Counted from the first letter of the stretch, positions 1 to 7,464 are shown. The stretch is DNA of 32,274 nt from an uncultured Lachnospiraceae bacterium (GCA_905235415.1 CAJOKX010000020.1:1-32274), one strand, 5' to 3'. Made by a program: numbers and translations. The notes: generated by a model from the sequence alone, not told the origin.

Positions 1-138
1 GCAGGGATCCTCAGAAGACTCCTGTCCAACGGATATGATATTGTGCTCTGCGGCAGCAAAGAGTGCCTGGACCTTGCCCGTAAGAGCGGAAAGATCTATG
101 AAAGATACGGCCTGACAGAATTTCAGCTCAGTCGGTGA
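1..138 (+). CDS. C-terminal fragment of an unidentified protein
   Basis: An open frame runs from the first base of the window to TGA at 136-138 and encodes the last 45 residues of a protein that begins upstream. The fragment looks like real coding sequence, with phrases such as YDIVLCGSKECLDLARKSGK and an ending near TEFQLSR, but it has no motif I can assign. The stop codon lies inside the left arm of a long inverted repeat (122-178), so the transcript end folds directly over the end of the gene. The next gene is convergent. Function unknown. Confidence 0.6.
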   Translation, partial: AGILRRLLSNGYDIVLCGSKECLDLARKSGKIYERYGLTEFQLSR

Positions 139-178
139 ATCCCCCGCCTCTGCAGGCGGACGCACCGACTGAGCTGAA
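122..178. terminator. Long nested hairpin spanning the end of the upstream gene
   Basis: A perfect 16-base inverted repeat (122-137 with 163-178) encloses a second 6-base stem (144-149 with 154-159, loop CTGC). It contains the stop codon of the upstream gene. There is no T-run after it, so it is not a canonical intrinsic terminator. It may act as a transcript-stabilising end or, with the repeat that follows at 185, as a bidirectional end between convergent genes. Confidence 0.55.
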
Positions 179-184
179 GCTTCC

Positions 185-238
185 GGCGGATCGCGGCCGC
201 GCTCTGAGGAAGAGGGTGCTGACGCACCGAGCGCGGCA
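185..238. repeat. Dispersed structured repeat, copy A
   Basis: This is a GC-rich element with outer arms 196-204 and 229-237 (perfect 9 bp) and an inner stem 215-219 with 224-228 around a TGAC loop. The left side carries a 10-base bulge beginning TGAGGAAG. Closely related sequence recurs at 9477-9535 and 21733-21795. It lies between the ends of two convergent genes, two bases from the MATE stop codon. Confidence 0.7.
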
Positions 239-240
239 CG

Positions 241-1653
241 TTATGCTGAATAATGCCCATGGGTGTGGTGCGGATGGAACAGGTGCCTGCTGCTTCGCGG
301 AGCGCTCGTGTTCGCCGCGGCGCCGGAAAGAGGCGCGATCCTGCGCAGGATGACCAGGGCCGTGATCAGGCTGTATATGCCGCCCAGCGTCCATGCCGCC
401 TGGTCCGCCATGCAGATGGCGTTATAACCGATAACGGGCACCAGTATGATCGCAACAAAACTGCGCGCGCACATCTCAAGGACGCCGCTGATGACGGTAC
501 GGCCTGAAAAACCAAGTCCCTGCACCGTCAGACGGCTCACGTTCAGAATTCCCAGAATCCAATAGAAGAAACCGCTGATAAACAGGGCTTTTGCGGCCGC
601 ATCCAGGATCCGCGTTTCATCTGCCGGAAGGAAGATCAGGCAGGAGGTCCTGCCGAAGAGGATCAGGCACAGTCCGATGATCAGGCCGTATACGACCGAT
701 ATCTCCAGACCGATCTTAAATCCGTCGCGCACCCGGCGGTACTGCCCGGCTCCGAAATTCTGGCTGCAGAAGGTGGAAGTGGCAGTCGCGATGGCGTCAA
801 ACGGGCACATGGAAAAGCCCTTGATCCTGCTGACTGCGGTCAGCGCCGAGATGTAGATGCTGCCCAGGCCGTTGTTGGCAGCCTGCAGCACCATGCTTCC
901 GATGGCCGTGATGGAGAACTGCATTCCCATCGGAAGGCCCATCAGCAGGAGCTGTTTTTCCAAAGCCGCGTCCGGCTTCATCTCATCCTTTTGAAAATGA
1001 AGAATGTCATACTTCAGAAGGATCGTGATCGTGCACAGGATCCCTGAAACCGCCTGCGACAGTACCGTTGCGATGGCGGCTCCGGCGCAGCCCAGATGCA
1101 GGGTGCAGATGCAGAACAGGTCCAGAAGGATGTTGAGGACGGATGAAATCACCAGAAAGATGAACGGCGTGCGGCTGTCTCCGACAGCACGAAGCAGTCC
1201 TGCGGAGAAGTTGTACAGCAGGGTAAAAGGAATCCCTGCAAATATAATAAAGATGTAGATATAGGTATTCCCCCAGATGCCCTCCGGCGTGTGCAGAATG
1301 CGGAGGATCCCTGAAGTGGAGAGCAGGCATACAACGGTAGCGACGCTCGCGATCAGGATGGTCAGGAGGATTCCGTTAAAGATATACCGGCGCATACCGG
1401 GAAGATCCTGCGCACCGAACCTCTGCGCAACGGGCACACAGAAACCGACGCAGCACCCGATACAGAATCCGAACACCAGAAACTGGACGCTGGTGGTAGC
1501 GCCGACAGAAGCCAGGGCGTTTGCTCCCAGATAACGCCCGACAATGGCTGCATCCATCAAATTGTACATCTGCTGAAGAAGGTTGCCGAACAGAAGCGGC
1601 AGCGCAAACAGGGCGATCAGAGAAAAAGGACGGCCCTTTGTCATTTCTTTCAT
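241..1653 (-). CDS. MATE family multidrug/cation efflux transporter
   Basis: The 470-residue protein is a multi-pass membrane exporter of the MATE (NorM/DinF-like) family, which usually exchanges cationic drugs or metabolites for Na+ or H+. The N-terminal motif around GNLLQQMYNLMDAAIVGRYL is the typical MATE helix 1-2 signature, and about 12 hydrophobic segments follow in two similar halves. Length is normal, but the last 30 residues form a polar, His-rich tail (HPHHTHGH) with no clear counterpart in the family, ending beside the repeat at 185-238. A plausible promoter with TATAAT on the minus strand lies at 1706-1711. The substrate cannot be read from the sequence. Confidence 0.93.
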   Translation of the reverse strand: MKEMTKGRPFSLIALFALPLLFGNLLQQMYNLMDAAIVGRYLGANALASVGATTSVQFLVFGFCIGCCVGFCVPVAQRFGAQDLPGMRRYIFNGILLTILIASVATVVCLLSTSGILRILHTPEGIWGNTYIYIFIIFAGIPFTLLYNFSAGLLRAVGDSRTPFIFLVISSVLNILLDLFCICTLHLGCAGAAIATVLSQAVSGILCTITILLKYDILHFQKDEMKPDAALEKQLLLMGLPMGMQFSITAIGSMVLQAANNGLGSIYISALTAVSRIKGFSMCPFDAIATATSTFCSQNFGAGQYRRVRDGFKIGLEISVVYGLIIGLCLILFGRTSCLIFLPADETRILDAAAKALFISGFFYWILGILNVSRLTVQGLGFSGRTVISGVLEMCARSFVAIILVPVIGYNAICMADQAAWTLGGIYSLITALVILRRIAPLSGAAANTSAPRSSRHLFHPHHTHGHYSA

Positions 1654-1671
1654 TGTATATAAATACCCCCT

Positions 1672-1734
1672 TTAGAAGCACCTTGAAACAGCTTCTAAGG
1701 TCAGTATTATAGGAGGTCTGATTTCGGAATTGAA
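1672..1734 (-). promoter_or_regulatory. MATE gene promoter with inverted repeat at the start of the transcript
   Basis: On the minus strand there is a perfect TATAAT (1706-1711) and a weak -35 TTCAAT (1729-1734) with a 17-base spacer. Just downstream lies a perfect inverted repeat, TTAGAAGC-N11-GCTTCTAA (1672-1698), covering about the first 28 transcribed bases. It could be a repressor operator or an RNA hairpin in the leader. No regulator gene of the MarR or TetR type sits next to it. Confidence 0.5.
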
Positions 1735-1793
1735 GATGGGAAAACCAACAAAAAGACGCAGAAGAATGGGCCGTTATTGGTCATTGTTGTAAA

Positions 1794-2219
1794 TCAGATC
1801 AGGGTGTTCTCATTTTCCTCAAATAACAGATCGTTAATCGCAAAAAGATCGAGTCTGTGACTGATTCCGTAGAGGATAATCGCGTCCCACTTGTTTTTGG
1901 CGTACAGGGGGCCGGTCCCGGCGCGGAACAGGAGATCCTGTGTCTCGTCGACGGTCAGCGACAGGCCGATGCAGATACAGATCAGACGGTTGCGGGAGGG
2001 AGAACGTCTTCCCGACAGAAGCTGGTAGAGATATACGTCGCTCATGCCGGATGCTTTTGCAAGCTGTGCTTTGCTGATCTTCTTCTCCGCGAGCTTGTCT
2101 TTGAGAAGATTCGGGAAATCAGATTCGGCAAAACTGTCCATGTTCTCTTCCAGGAACTGCTTCAGCCCGTTTGCCTGTGCGAGCTGCGTCTTCATTTCGT
2201 CTGTACTTCTTTCCGCCAT
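1794..2219 (-). CDS. XRE-family helix-turn-helix regulator
   Basis: The 141-residue protein has a Cro/CI-type helix-turn-helix at about residues 40-85 (KISKAQLAKASGMSDVYLYQ, then LLSGRRSPSRNRLICICIGL). Flanking it are an N-terminal helical leader and a 50-residue C-terminal region (VDETQDLLFRAG onward, ending FEENENTLI) without a recognised domain. The ATG has a good ribosome site, AAGGAG, seven bases upstream. It is transcribed away from the kinase gene at 2368 and shares the 148-bp intergenic region with it. By analogy with other XRE proteins it probably binds its own control region, and the adjacent kinase could modify it; both are inference. Confidence 0.85.
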   Translation of the reverse strand: MAERSTDEMKTQLAQANGLKQFLEENMDSFAESDFPNLLKDKLAEKKISKAQLAKASGMSDVYLYQLLSGRRSPSRNRLICICIGLSLTVDETQDLLFRAGTGPLYAKNKWDAIILYGISHRLDLFAINDLLFEENENTLI

Positions 2220-2287
2220 GGTGCACTCCTTCCCCTCTGCTGTCGATCCTGTGCGGTGAATCGGAATCGGGATGATATTTCTTCTGA

Positions 2288-2337
2288 ATTCTACTATAAT
2301 AGGGTTGTCTTCACAAAACTATATGCATTCTGCATAT
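2288..2337 (-). promoter_or_regulatory. Divergent control region: XRE promoter plus palindrome
   Basis: On the minus strand TTGTGA (2311-2316) and TAGAAT (2288-2293) are separated by 17 bases, a good sigma-A promoter for the XRE gene. Beside it lies a perfect inverted repeat, ATATGCA-TTC-TGCATAT (2321-2337), a likely operator for this regulator. On the plus strand a TATAAT occurs at 2295-2300 without a convincing -35, which may serve the kinase gene. Confidence 0.55.
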
Positions 2338-2367
2338 GGTTTTTATTTTCCGGATCGGAGAGAATGA

Positions 2368-3102
2368 ATGGAACTGTACGACTTTATTGATCAGTATGTC
2401 AGAGAGAGCTTTGAGGAGGAGCGGATCCTGAAGACGTCGCCCAGAGGATCGGTTGCCAGGATCCGGCAGAAGTCCAGTCACCGGTATTATATCTTCCGCC
2501 GCTACAACGGGTCGCTGCCGGTTTATTTTTCCCTGCTGGGCAAGGAGTGCCCCTATCTTCCGAGGATCTATGAGGCGGCTGAAGGAAAGCAGTCGGCAAA
2601 AGACGGAAGCGGCGGATCGAAGGACATGCTGGTCCTGGAAGAATATGTGGTCGGAGACAGTCTGTCGGATCTTCTCTCCTGCGGTCCGCTTACGCCGCAG
2701 CAGACGCGGCGCATCGCACTGCAGCTGTGCAGGGGCCTGTACGTCCTGCATTCCCTTGGGTGGATACACCGGGATATCAAGCCGGACAATGTGATCGTCA
2801 GCGCCCAGAGGGCCGTTCTCATCGATTTTGATGCTGCGAGAACCTATGATCATTCCAAAACGCAGGACACACAGATCCTGGGAACGGTCGGATATGCGCC
2901 GCCGGAGCAGTACGGCATCTCCGAAACCGACTACAGGGCGGACATCTATTCGATGGGCGTCCTGATCAATGAGATGCTCACATGCCAGCATCCGTCCAAA
3001 CAGCTGGCAGGGGGCCGGTGGGGAAGAATCGTTTCCCGGTGCACGATGATCCATCCGAACAAACGATATCATTCTGTGAAAGAGCTTATGGAGGCGATCT
3101 GA
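2368..3102 (+). CDS. Small Ser/Thr protein kinase-like protein with atypical N-lobe
   Basis: This 244-residue soluble protein is little more than a kinase domain. The C-lobe is canonical: catalytic loop HRDIKPDN at 134-141, metal-binding Asp in DFD (153-155, replacing DFG), activation segment GTVGYAPPEQY at 172-182, and DIYSMGVLINEML at 192-204. The N-lobe is poor: there is only a vestigial glycine loop near 27, and at the place of the ATP-anchoring beta-3 lysine the sequence reads YIFRRY (41-46), with Arg instead of Lys. There are no PASTA repeats or membrane segment, so it is not a PrkC-type receptor kinase. Its stop overlaps the start of the next gene by one base (TGATG), indicating translational coupling. 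Confidence 0.88.
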   Translation: MELYDFIDQYVRESFEEERILKTSPRGSVARIRQKSSHRYYIFRRYNGSLPVYFSLLGKECPYLPRIYEAAEGKQSAKDGSGGSKDMLVLEEYVVGDSLSDLLSCGPLTPQQTRRIALQLCRGLYVLHSLGWIHRDIKPDNVIVSAQRAVLIDFDAARTYDHSKTQDTQILGTVGYAPPEQYGISETDYRADIYSMGVLINEMLTCQHPSKQLAGGRWGRIVSRCTMIHPNKRYHSVKELMEAI

Positions 3103-4328
3103 TGAAGAACTGTATGTACTGCGGAAAACCCCTGCAGGATTCTGCATCCTGGTGCCCGTACTGTGAAAAAGAACAGTCAGAGAGCGACGTTGTCAAGGTG
3201 CCTGTGCGCCGCCGCCGTGTTATCTGGATCTGTATCCTGCTTCTCGGAGCGGCATGCGCAGTGAGCGCTTTCTGGTTCCTGCACCACAGGCCAAAGGTCT
3301 ATGAAGGGGGCGCTGTCATTTCCTATACTGTTGACGGGACGCCCTGCGATGTCCTTCTGTCCTTCAGCGAAAAACAGGGGGCGATCGGATCACCGGGAGA
3401 GGAATTTGAGACAAAACTGCCGGAAGGAGAGGGATCTGCCCTTCTGTCCAAGCTCTTTGTCTACAGCAAGGAGGATTCTTCTGTGCGGGAGAAGTTCCTG
3501 GAACAGATGGACAGCTGCACGGTCAGCGCCATCCCTCAGTCTGACGCGATGAGCGTCACAATCGCGGAGCCGGTCCGGGGATCGGACAGGGGGTCTGCCT
3601 GCGCCTTGATGAGCGACGTCCTTTACAGCTCCGATACCGGAACCAACCGGATCTGCTGGGAAGTGACGATGAAGAATAAAGACGTCATCCGGCTGTATCA
3701 GAGCGTGAAGTGCGAGGTGCAGCAGGTGATTGAATATTCGTATGAAGATACGCCGATGGATACCGTAGAAGAGATCGAGGCTCTGATCGACAGGACCATG
3801 CAGGAGGATCCGGATGCGGTCCTGAATCTGTACCTCCCGCCGGTTGTATATGACGATCCGCTGACCCTGGATGAGCGCACGGCCAATCTGATCGGAACGA
3901 TGGATGATGAGGGCAGGATGACGACCTTTACGCAAACGGTCAGGGTTGAGACGCGGCAGCCGCAGACCGCTGTGTTTTACGGCCTGGCCTTCGAGGGAGA
4001 AGGCGGCGCCGGCATCATCAGCACGGAAGCGCTGAATCTGAGAGACTGTGATTTTACCGGGTTTGACGACGGGGTTCGCGCGGAGGACGGTTCATGGGTA
4101 TCCCTGGAGCAGTGCTCATTTATAAAGAACCGGACCGGATTCCTTTTCGATTCCTATCGTTCGAGCGCCACCAATCTGGTATACAGCGACAATCTCTTTC
4201 AGGAGAATGAAACGGCTGTAAAACTTGTGAATGTCCCCACGACCGGGACGCTTCAGTTTATCAGCTGCAGGTTTGAGGACAATCAGACGGATCTGGATGA
4301 TCCGAAGGGATACGCACAGATTCAGTAG
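3102..4328 (+). CDS. Zinc-ribbon, single-TM protein with large outer domain
   Basis: The ATG overlapping the kinase stop gives a 408-residue protein. Residues 4-21 form a short zinc ribbon (C4-x2-C7 and C18-x2-C21), followed by an Arg-rich stretch at 36-39 and one membrane helix at about 40-60. This places the ribbon in the cytoplasm and about 345 residues outside. The outer part ends in short repeated beta-type stretches (NLRDCDFTGFDDGVRAEDG, then LEQCSFIKNRTGFLF, then SDNLFQENETAVKLV), which resemble the rungs of a right-handed parallel beta-helix. The coupling suggests a partner or substrate of the kinase. No enzymatic motif is seen and the function is unknown. Confidence 0.75.
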   Translation: MKNCMYCGKPLQDSASWCPYCEKEQSESDVVKVPVRRRRVIWICILLLGAACAVSAFWFLHHRPKVYEGGAVISYTVDGTPCDVLLSFSEKQGAIGSPGEEFETKLPEGEGSALLSKLFVYSKEDSSVREKFLEQMDSCTVSAIPQSDAMSVTIAEPVRGSDRGSACALMSDVLYSSDTGTNRICWEVTMKNKDVIRLYQSVKCEVQQVIEYSYEDTPMDTVEEIEALIDRTMQEDPDAVLNLYLPPVVYDDPLTLDERTANLIGTMDDEGRMTTFTQTVRVETRQPQTAVFYGLAFEGEGGAGIISTEALNLRDCDFTGFDDGVRAEDGSWVSLEQCSFIKNRTGFLFDSYRSSATNLVYSDNLFQENETAVKLVNVPTTGTLQFISCRFEDNQTDLDDPKGYAQIQ

Positions 4329-4331
4329 GTT

Positions 4332-4400
4332 CAGCAGGCGCTGCACAGAAGAGAATCAGCAGGTGCTCCGGGAAGAGAATCAGCAGGCGCTCCGGGATGC
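4332..4400. repeat. Tandem repeat, about 24-25 bp x 3, directly after a stop codon
   Basis: Three head-to-tail units start at 4332, 4357 and 4381, each opening with CAGCAGG(C/T)GCT; the first two end with GAAGAGAAT. The array begins three bases after the stop of the zinc-ribbon gene and ends exactly at the TTGACA of the next promoter. Confidence 0.8.
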
Positions 4401-4429
4401 TTGACAAGTGTCCGGCCATGCATTACGAT
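4401..4429 (+). promoter_or_regulatory. Sigma-A promoter of the thiamine transport operon
   Basis: A perfect TTGACA (4401-4406), a 17-base spacer and TACGAT (4424-4429) place the transcription start just before the TPP riboswitch. Confidence 0.7.
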
Positions 4430-4432
4430 TGG

Positions 4433-4522
4433 GAAAACTGCTAGGGGAGCGCAAGCTGAGAGAGTACCAGTTACTGACCCTCATTACCTGATCCGGACCA
4501 TACCGGCGTAGGGAAGCATTCA
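4433..4522 (+). promoter_or_regulatory. TPP riboswitch (THI-box)
   Basis: The conserved THI-box blocks appear in order: CTAGGGGAGC at 4441-4450, GCTGAGAG at 4455-4462, GACCCT at 4476-4481, ACCTGATCCGG at 4486-4496, and ACCGGCGTAGGGAAG at 4502-4516. This is a class of RNA that binds thiamine pyrophosphate. An intrinsic terminator follows at 4545-4582, so ligand binding is expected to stop transcription before the transporter genes. The edges are approximate. Confidence 0.95.
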
Positions 4523-4544
4523 AGATCTTATTTTGATATGCTCA

Positions 4545-4582
4545 GATCCCCCCTTGCATTTTGCAGGAGGGGATCCTTTTTT
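4545..4582 (+). terminator. Riboswitch expression-platform terminator
   Basis: GATCCCC and GGGGATC arms enclose an inner TGCA-TTTT-TGCA stem and are followed by six T residues (4577-4582). It lies between the TPP aptamer and the first gene, as expected of a transcription-attenuation switch. Confidence 0.88.
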
Positions 4583-4613
4583 ATGGAATCAAGCAAAGAA
4601 AGGAGATGGAACG

Positions 4614-4910
4614 ATGGAAGCAAGTGTAGCAATCCAGACACTTCCGGGCGTGCAGGATGAAGAGGAACTGTGCAGGATAGTGGATGAGGTAATCGCATAT
4701 ATCAAAAGTACGGGGTACAACTATTACGTGGGTCCGTTTGAGACGACGATAGAGGGCCCGTACGATGAGCTGATGGACATTGTGAAAGAATGCCAGCATA
4801 TTGCCGTCAGGGCCGGCGCACCGTCGGTTGCGGCTTACGTGAAGGTCAGCTACAAGCCGGAAGGAGAGGTTCTCTCAATTGAAAGAAAGATCGGAAAATA
4901 CCACCCGTAA
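4614..4910 (+). CDS. Thiamine-binding protein, MTH1187/YkoF-like
   Basis: The 98-residue protein matches the small MTH1187/YkoF-like fold. It has an opening beta strand (ASVAIQTLPGV), a helix beginning DEEELCRIVDEVIAYIK, the STGYNYYVGPFETTIEG segment typical of the family, and a second helix with a closing strand (AAYVKVSYKPE). Family members bind thiamine or related pyrimidines and often lie in thiamine-transport operons. The ATG at 4614 is preceded by AAGGAG. An in-frame extension to 4533 would run through the terminator and is rejected. It is the first gene behind the riboswitch and overlaps the permease gene by 32 bases. Confidence 0.85.
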   Translation: MEASVAIQTLPGVQDEEELCRIVDEVIAYIKSTGYNYYVGPFETTIEGPYDELMDIVKECQHIAVRAGAPSVAAYVKVSYKPEGEVLSIERKIGKYHP

Positions 4911-5667
4911 GCTTCCGGCGCTGACCGCCCTTGCGCTGATTGTTTTTTTCTGGTGGGCGCTGTGCGAATCCGGCGCGGTCCCCTCTTATATGCTGCCTTC
5001 CCCGGCAGATGTGGTCCGGGCGTTTGTCTCGGACTTCCCGAACCTGACGTTTCACGCGAAGACGACCCTGCTGGAGGCCTTCTACGGGCTCCTGATCGGG
5101 ATCGCTCTTGCCTTTGTGATTGCGACTGTGATGGACAGGTTCCGCACGCTCAAGGAAGCGCTCTCGCCGATCCTGGTCATCACGCAGACCATTCCGACCA
5201 TCGCCATCGCGCCGCTTCTGGTGCTGTGGATGGGATTCGGAATGGCCCCGAAGATCACGCTGGTGGTCATCACGACCTTCTTCCCGATCGCGGTCGGCCT
5301 TCTGGACGGCTACCGCTCCGTTGACCTGGATGAGATCAACCTGATGCGGGCGATGGGGGCGGGAAGCGGCCAGATCTTCCGCTATGTCAAGTTCCCGTCG
5401 GCGCTCCCGTTCTTTTTCTCCGGCCTTCGGATCTCCGCGTCCTACGCGGTCGTCGGGGCGGTGATCGCTGAATGGCTGGGCGGCTTTGAGGGACTTGGCG
5501 TATATATGACAAGGGTCAAAAAAGCATATGCATTTGACCGGATGTTCGCAGTGATCATCCTGATCGTCGTCATCAGTCTGCTGCTGATGGCGCTGGTCGA
5601 CCTGATCCGGGATCTTGCGATGCCGTGGCACAGGGTAAAAGCGGTGAATCAGAATCACAATTCATAG
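4879..5667 (+). CDS. ABC transporter permease, thiamine/HMP type
   Basis: The 262-residue membrane protein has about six transmembrane segments and the binding-protein-dependent permease (EAA) loop around MRAMGAGSGQIFRYVKFPSA. It belongs to the SsuC/TauC/ThiX-like group that moves N-methyl-pyrimidine or thiamine-like compounds and sulfonates; the TPP riboswitch upstream favours the thiamine precursor role. The start is TTG at 4879, inside the end of the preceding gene, with AAGGAGAGG about nine bases upstream. The binding-protein gene follows 10 bases after the stop. Confidence 0.88.
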   Translation: MKERSENTTRKLPALTALALIVFFWWALCESGAVPSYMLPSPADVVRAFVSDFPNLTFHAKTTLLEAFYGLLIGIALAFVIATVMDRFRTLKEALSPILVITQTIPTIAIAPLLVLWMGFGMAPKITLVVITTFFPIAVGLLDGYRSVDLDEINLMRAMGAGSGQIFRYVKFPSALPFFFSGLRISASYAVVGAVIAEWLGGFEGLGVYMTRVKKAYAFDRMFAVIILIVVISLLLMALVDLIRDLAMPWHRVKAVNQNHNS

Positions 5668-5677
5668 TGGAGAGGAA

Positions 5678-6690
5678 ATGAGAATGAAAATGAACGCAAG
5701 GAGTTTTGTATCTGCAGCTGTATCCCTGGCTCTTGCCGCATCGCTGGCAGTTCCTGCCTGCGCGGAGGATACGGAAAAGGAGGCACCCAAAAAAATCACA
5801 TTCTGTCTGGACTGGACGCCCAACACCAATCACACCGGCGTCTATGCGGCGCAGGCACTCGGATATTATGAGGAAGCAGGCCTGGACGTCTCCATCGTAC
5901 AGCCGCCGGAAAATGGGGCAACCCTGATGTGCGCAGCAGGACAGGCACAGTTCGCGGTTGACGCGCAGGATACCATGGCTGCGTCCCTGGATCTGGAGGA
6001 GGCATCACCGCAGTCGCGGCCATGCTCCAGCACAACACCTCCGGGATTCTCTCCCGCGCAGGCGACGGCATCACGTCTCCGGCAGGACTTGCAGGCAAGG
6101 TTTATTCCACATGGGAGTCCCCCATTGAGCTGGCCATGATTCAGTACTGCATGGAGCAGGACGGCGCCAGCTTCGACGACGTGAAGCTGATTCCGAATGA
6201 CATCACCGATGAGCCGGCGGCGCTGGAGGCCCATCAGACGGATTCCGTCTGGATCTTCTACGGATGGAGCGGCGTCAATGCAGAGGTGGAAGGCGTAGAG
6301 TGCGATTTCTGGAACTTCAGCGATATCGCGCCGGAACTGGATTACTATACGCCCCTGATCGTTGCGAACAACACGTTCCTGGAGGAGGATCCCGAGACGG
6401 CGAAGGCGTTCCTGGATGCGACGCGGAAAGGATATGAATACGCCATCGAACATCCGAAGGAAGCCGCAGATATGCTGATCGAGGGAGATTCGACCGGATC
6501 TCTGACCGGGTCTGAGGAACTGGTCTACGCCAGCCAGGAATGGCTCTCCGGCCAGTACATTGCCGATGAGGAGCAGTGGGGCGTGTTCGACCCGGAGAGA
6601 TGGGATGCATTTTACGGATGGCTGTATGAGAACGGCCTGGTGGAGCATGACCTGAGAGGATGCGGTTATTCCAACGATTATCTGTCATAA
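5678..6690 (+). pseudogene. Thiamine-precursor binding protein (ThiY/NMT1-like), frameshifted
   Basis: The first frame starts at ATG 5678 with a signal peptide (hydrophobic to about residue 28, AVPACAED) and then the family signature LDWTPNTNHTGVYAAQALGY. It continues to AQFAVDAQDTMAASLDLE. At about 5993-6003 the homology moves to the frame one base earlier: GGITAVAAMLQHNTSG continues through KVYSTWESPIELAM to the stop at 6688-6690. The first frame meets a stop only at 6139 after unrelated residues. The two parts join to one NMT1/THI5-like protein of about 337 residues, so a single missing base explains the break. It may be a true mutation or a sequence error. The cysteine at the signal end could serve as a lipid site or lie within an Ala-Cys-Ala cleavage site. 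Confidence 0.85.
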
Positions 6691-6714
6691 GGAAGGAAAC
6701 AGACCAAAGCAGCT

Positions 6715-7464
6715 ATGGAAGCACTGCGTACAGAGCATATCACAAGATCATTTTCCGGAAAGACGATCATCCGGGATATCTCGATCCGGCTGATGGATCA
6801 TGAACTGGTCTCCCTGCTGGGCGTGAGCGGGGCAGGGAAGACCACGCTGTTCAATGTGATCTCCGGAATCCTGCCGCCCGATGAAGGCGGGGTGTACCTG
6901 CACGGGGAAGACGTGACCGGGCGCCCCGGCAGGATCAGCTACATGCGCCAGAAGGACCTGCTGCTGGAGCATTTGAAGATGATTGACAATGTGTCCCTTC
7001 CCCTGCGCCTTGGCGGAATGAAGAAGAAAGAGGCAAGGGAGAAGGCGGATCCGCTGTTTGAAGCGTTCGGACTGCAGGGGACGCAGATGCTCTATCCGGC
7101 AGAGCTTTCGGGCGGGATGCGGCAGAGAGCCGCCCTGCTGCGGACCTACCTCGGATCGTCGGGCGTTGCGCTTCTCGATGAGCCCTTCAGCGCCCTGGAT
7201 ATGATCACGAAGGGACAGATGCACGGCTGGTACCTGGACATTATGGAGAAGATCGGCCTGTCAACCCTCTTTATCACACATGATGTCGACGAGGCCGTGA
7301 TGCTCTCGGACAGGATCTACATCATGACGGGATCACCGGGGCGGATCCGGCACGAGATCGTCATCAGACAGCCCAGAAATGAAAGATCGGAATTCGATCT
7401 GACGCCGGAATTCCTTGCATATAAGAAGGAAATCCTGCAGATCCTAAAAGGAACAGATTCGTGA
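6715..7464 (+). CDS. ABC transporter ATP-binding protein, thiamine/HMP type
   Basis: This 249-residue ATPase energises the transporter encoded just upstream. Motifs are complete: Walker A GVSGAGKTT (36-44), Q-loop MRQKD (77-81), signature LSGGMRQR (131-138), Walker B VALLDEPFSALD (151-162) and switch histidine in THD (188-190). It is closest to the nitrate/sulfonate/ThiZ-like group. The ribosome site AAGGAAGG lies rather far (about 17 bases) before ATG. It is the last gene of the riboswitch operon; a strong terminator follows at 7494. Confidence 0.9.
   Translation: MEALRTEHITRSFSGKTIIRDISIRLMDHELVSLLGVSGAGKTTLFNVISGILPPDEGGVYLHGEDVTGRPGRISYMRQKDLLLEHLKMIDNVSLPLRLGGMKKKEAREKADPLFEAFGLQGTQMLYPAELSGGMRQRAALLRTYLGSSGVALLDEPFSALDMITKGQMHGWYLDIMEKIGLSTLFITHDVDEAVMLSDRIYIMTGSPGRIRHEIVIRQPRNERSEFDLTPEFLAYKKEILQILKGTDS

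Noticed and set aside
4332-4400. CRISPR-like array
   Set aside because: Units are contiguous with no unique spacers, only three copies, and there are no cas genes.
4846-5658. Long open frames on the strand opposite the permease and other genes
   Set aside because: Their predicted proteins are rich in His, Arg and Gln, lack motifs and ribosome sites, and mirror well-supported genes; they are by-products of codon bias.
5985-6010. Programmed ribosomal frameshift in the thiamine binding protein gene
   Set aside because: No slippery heptamer and no downstream pseudoknot seen; homologues are read in one frame.
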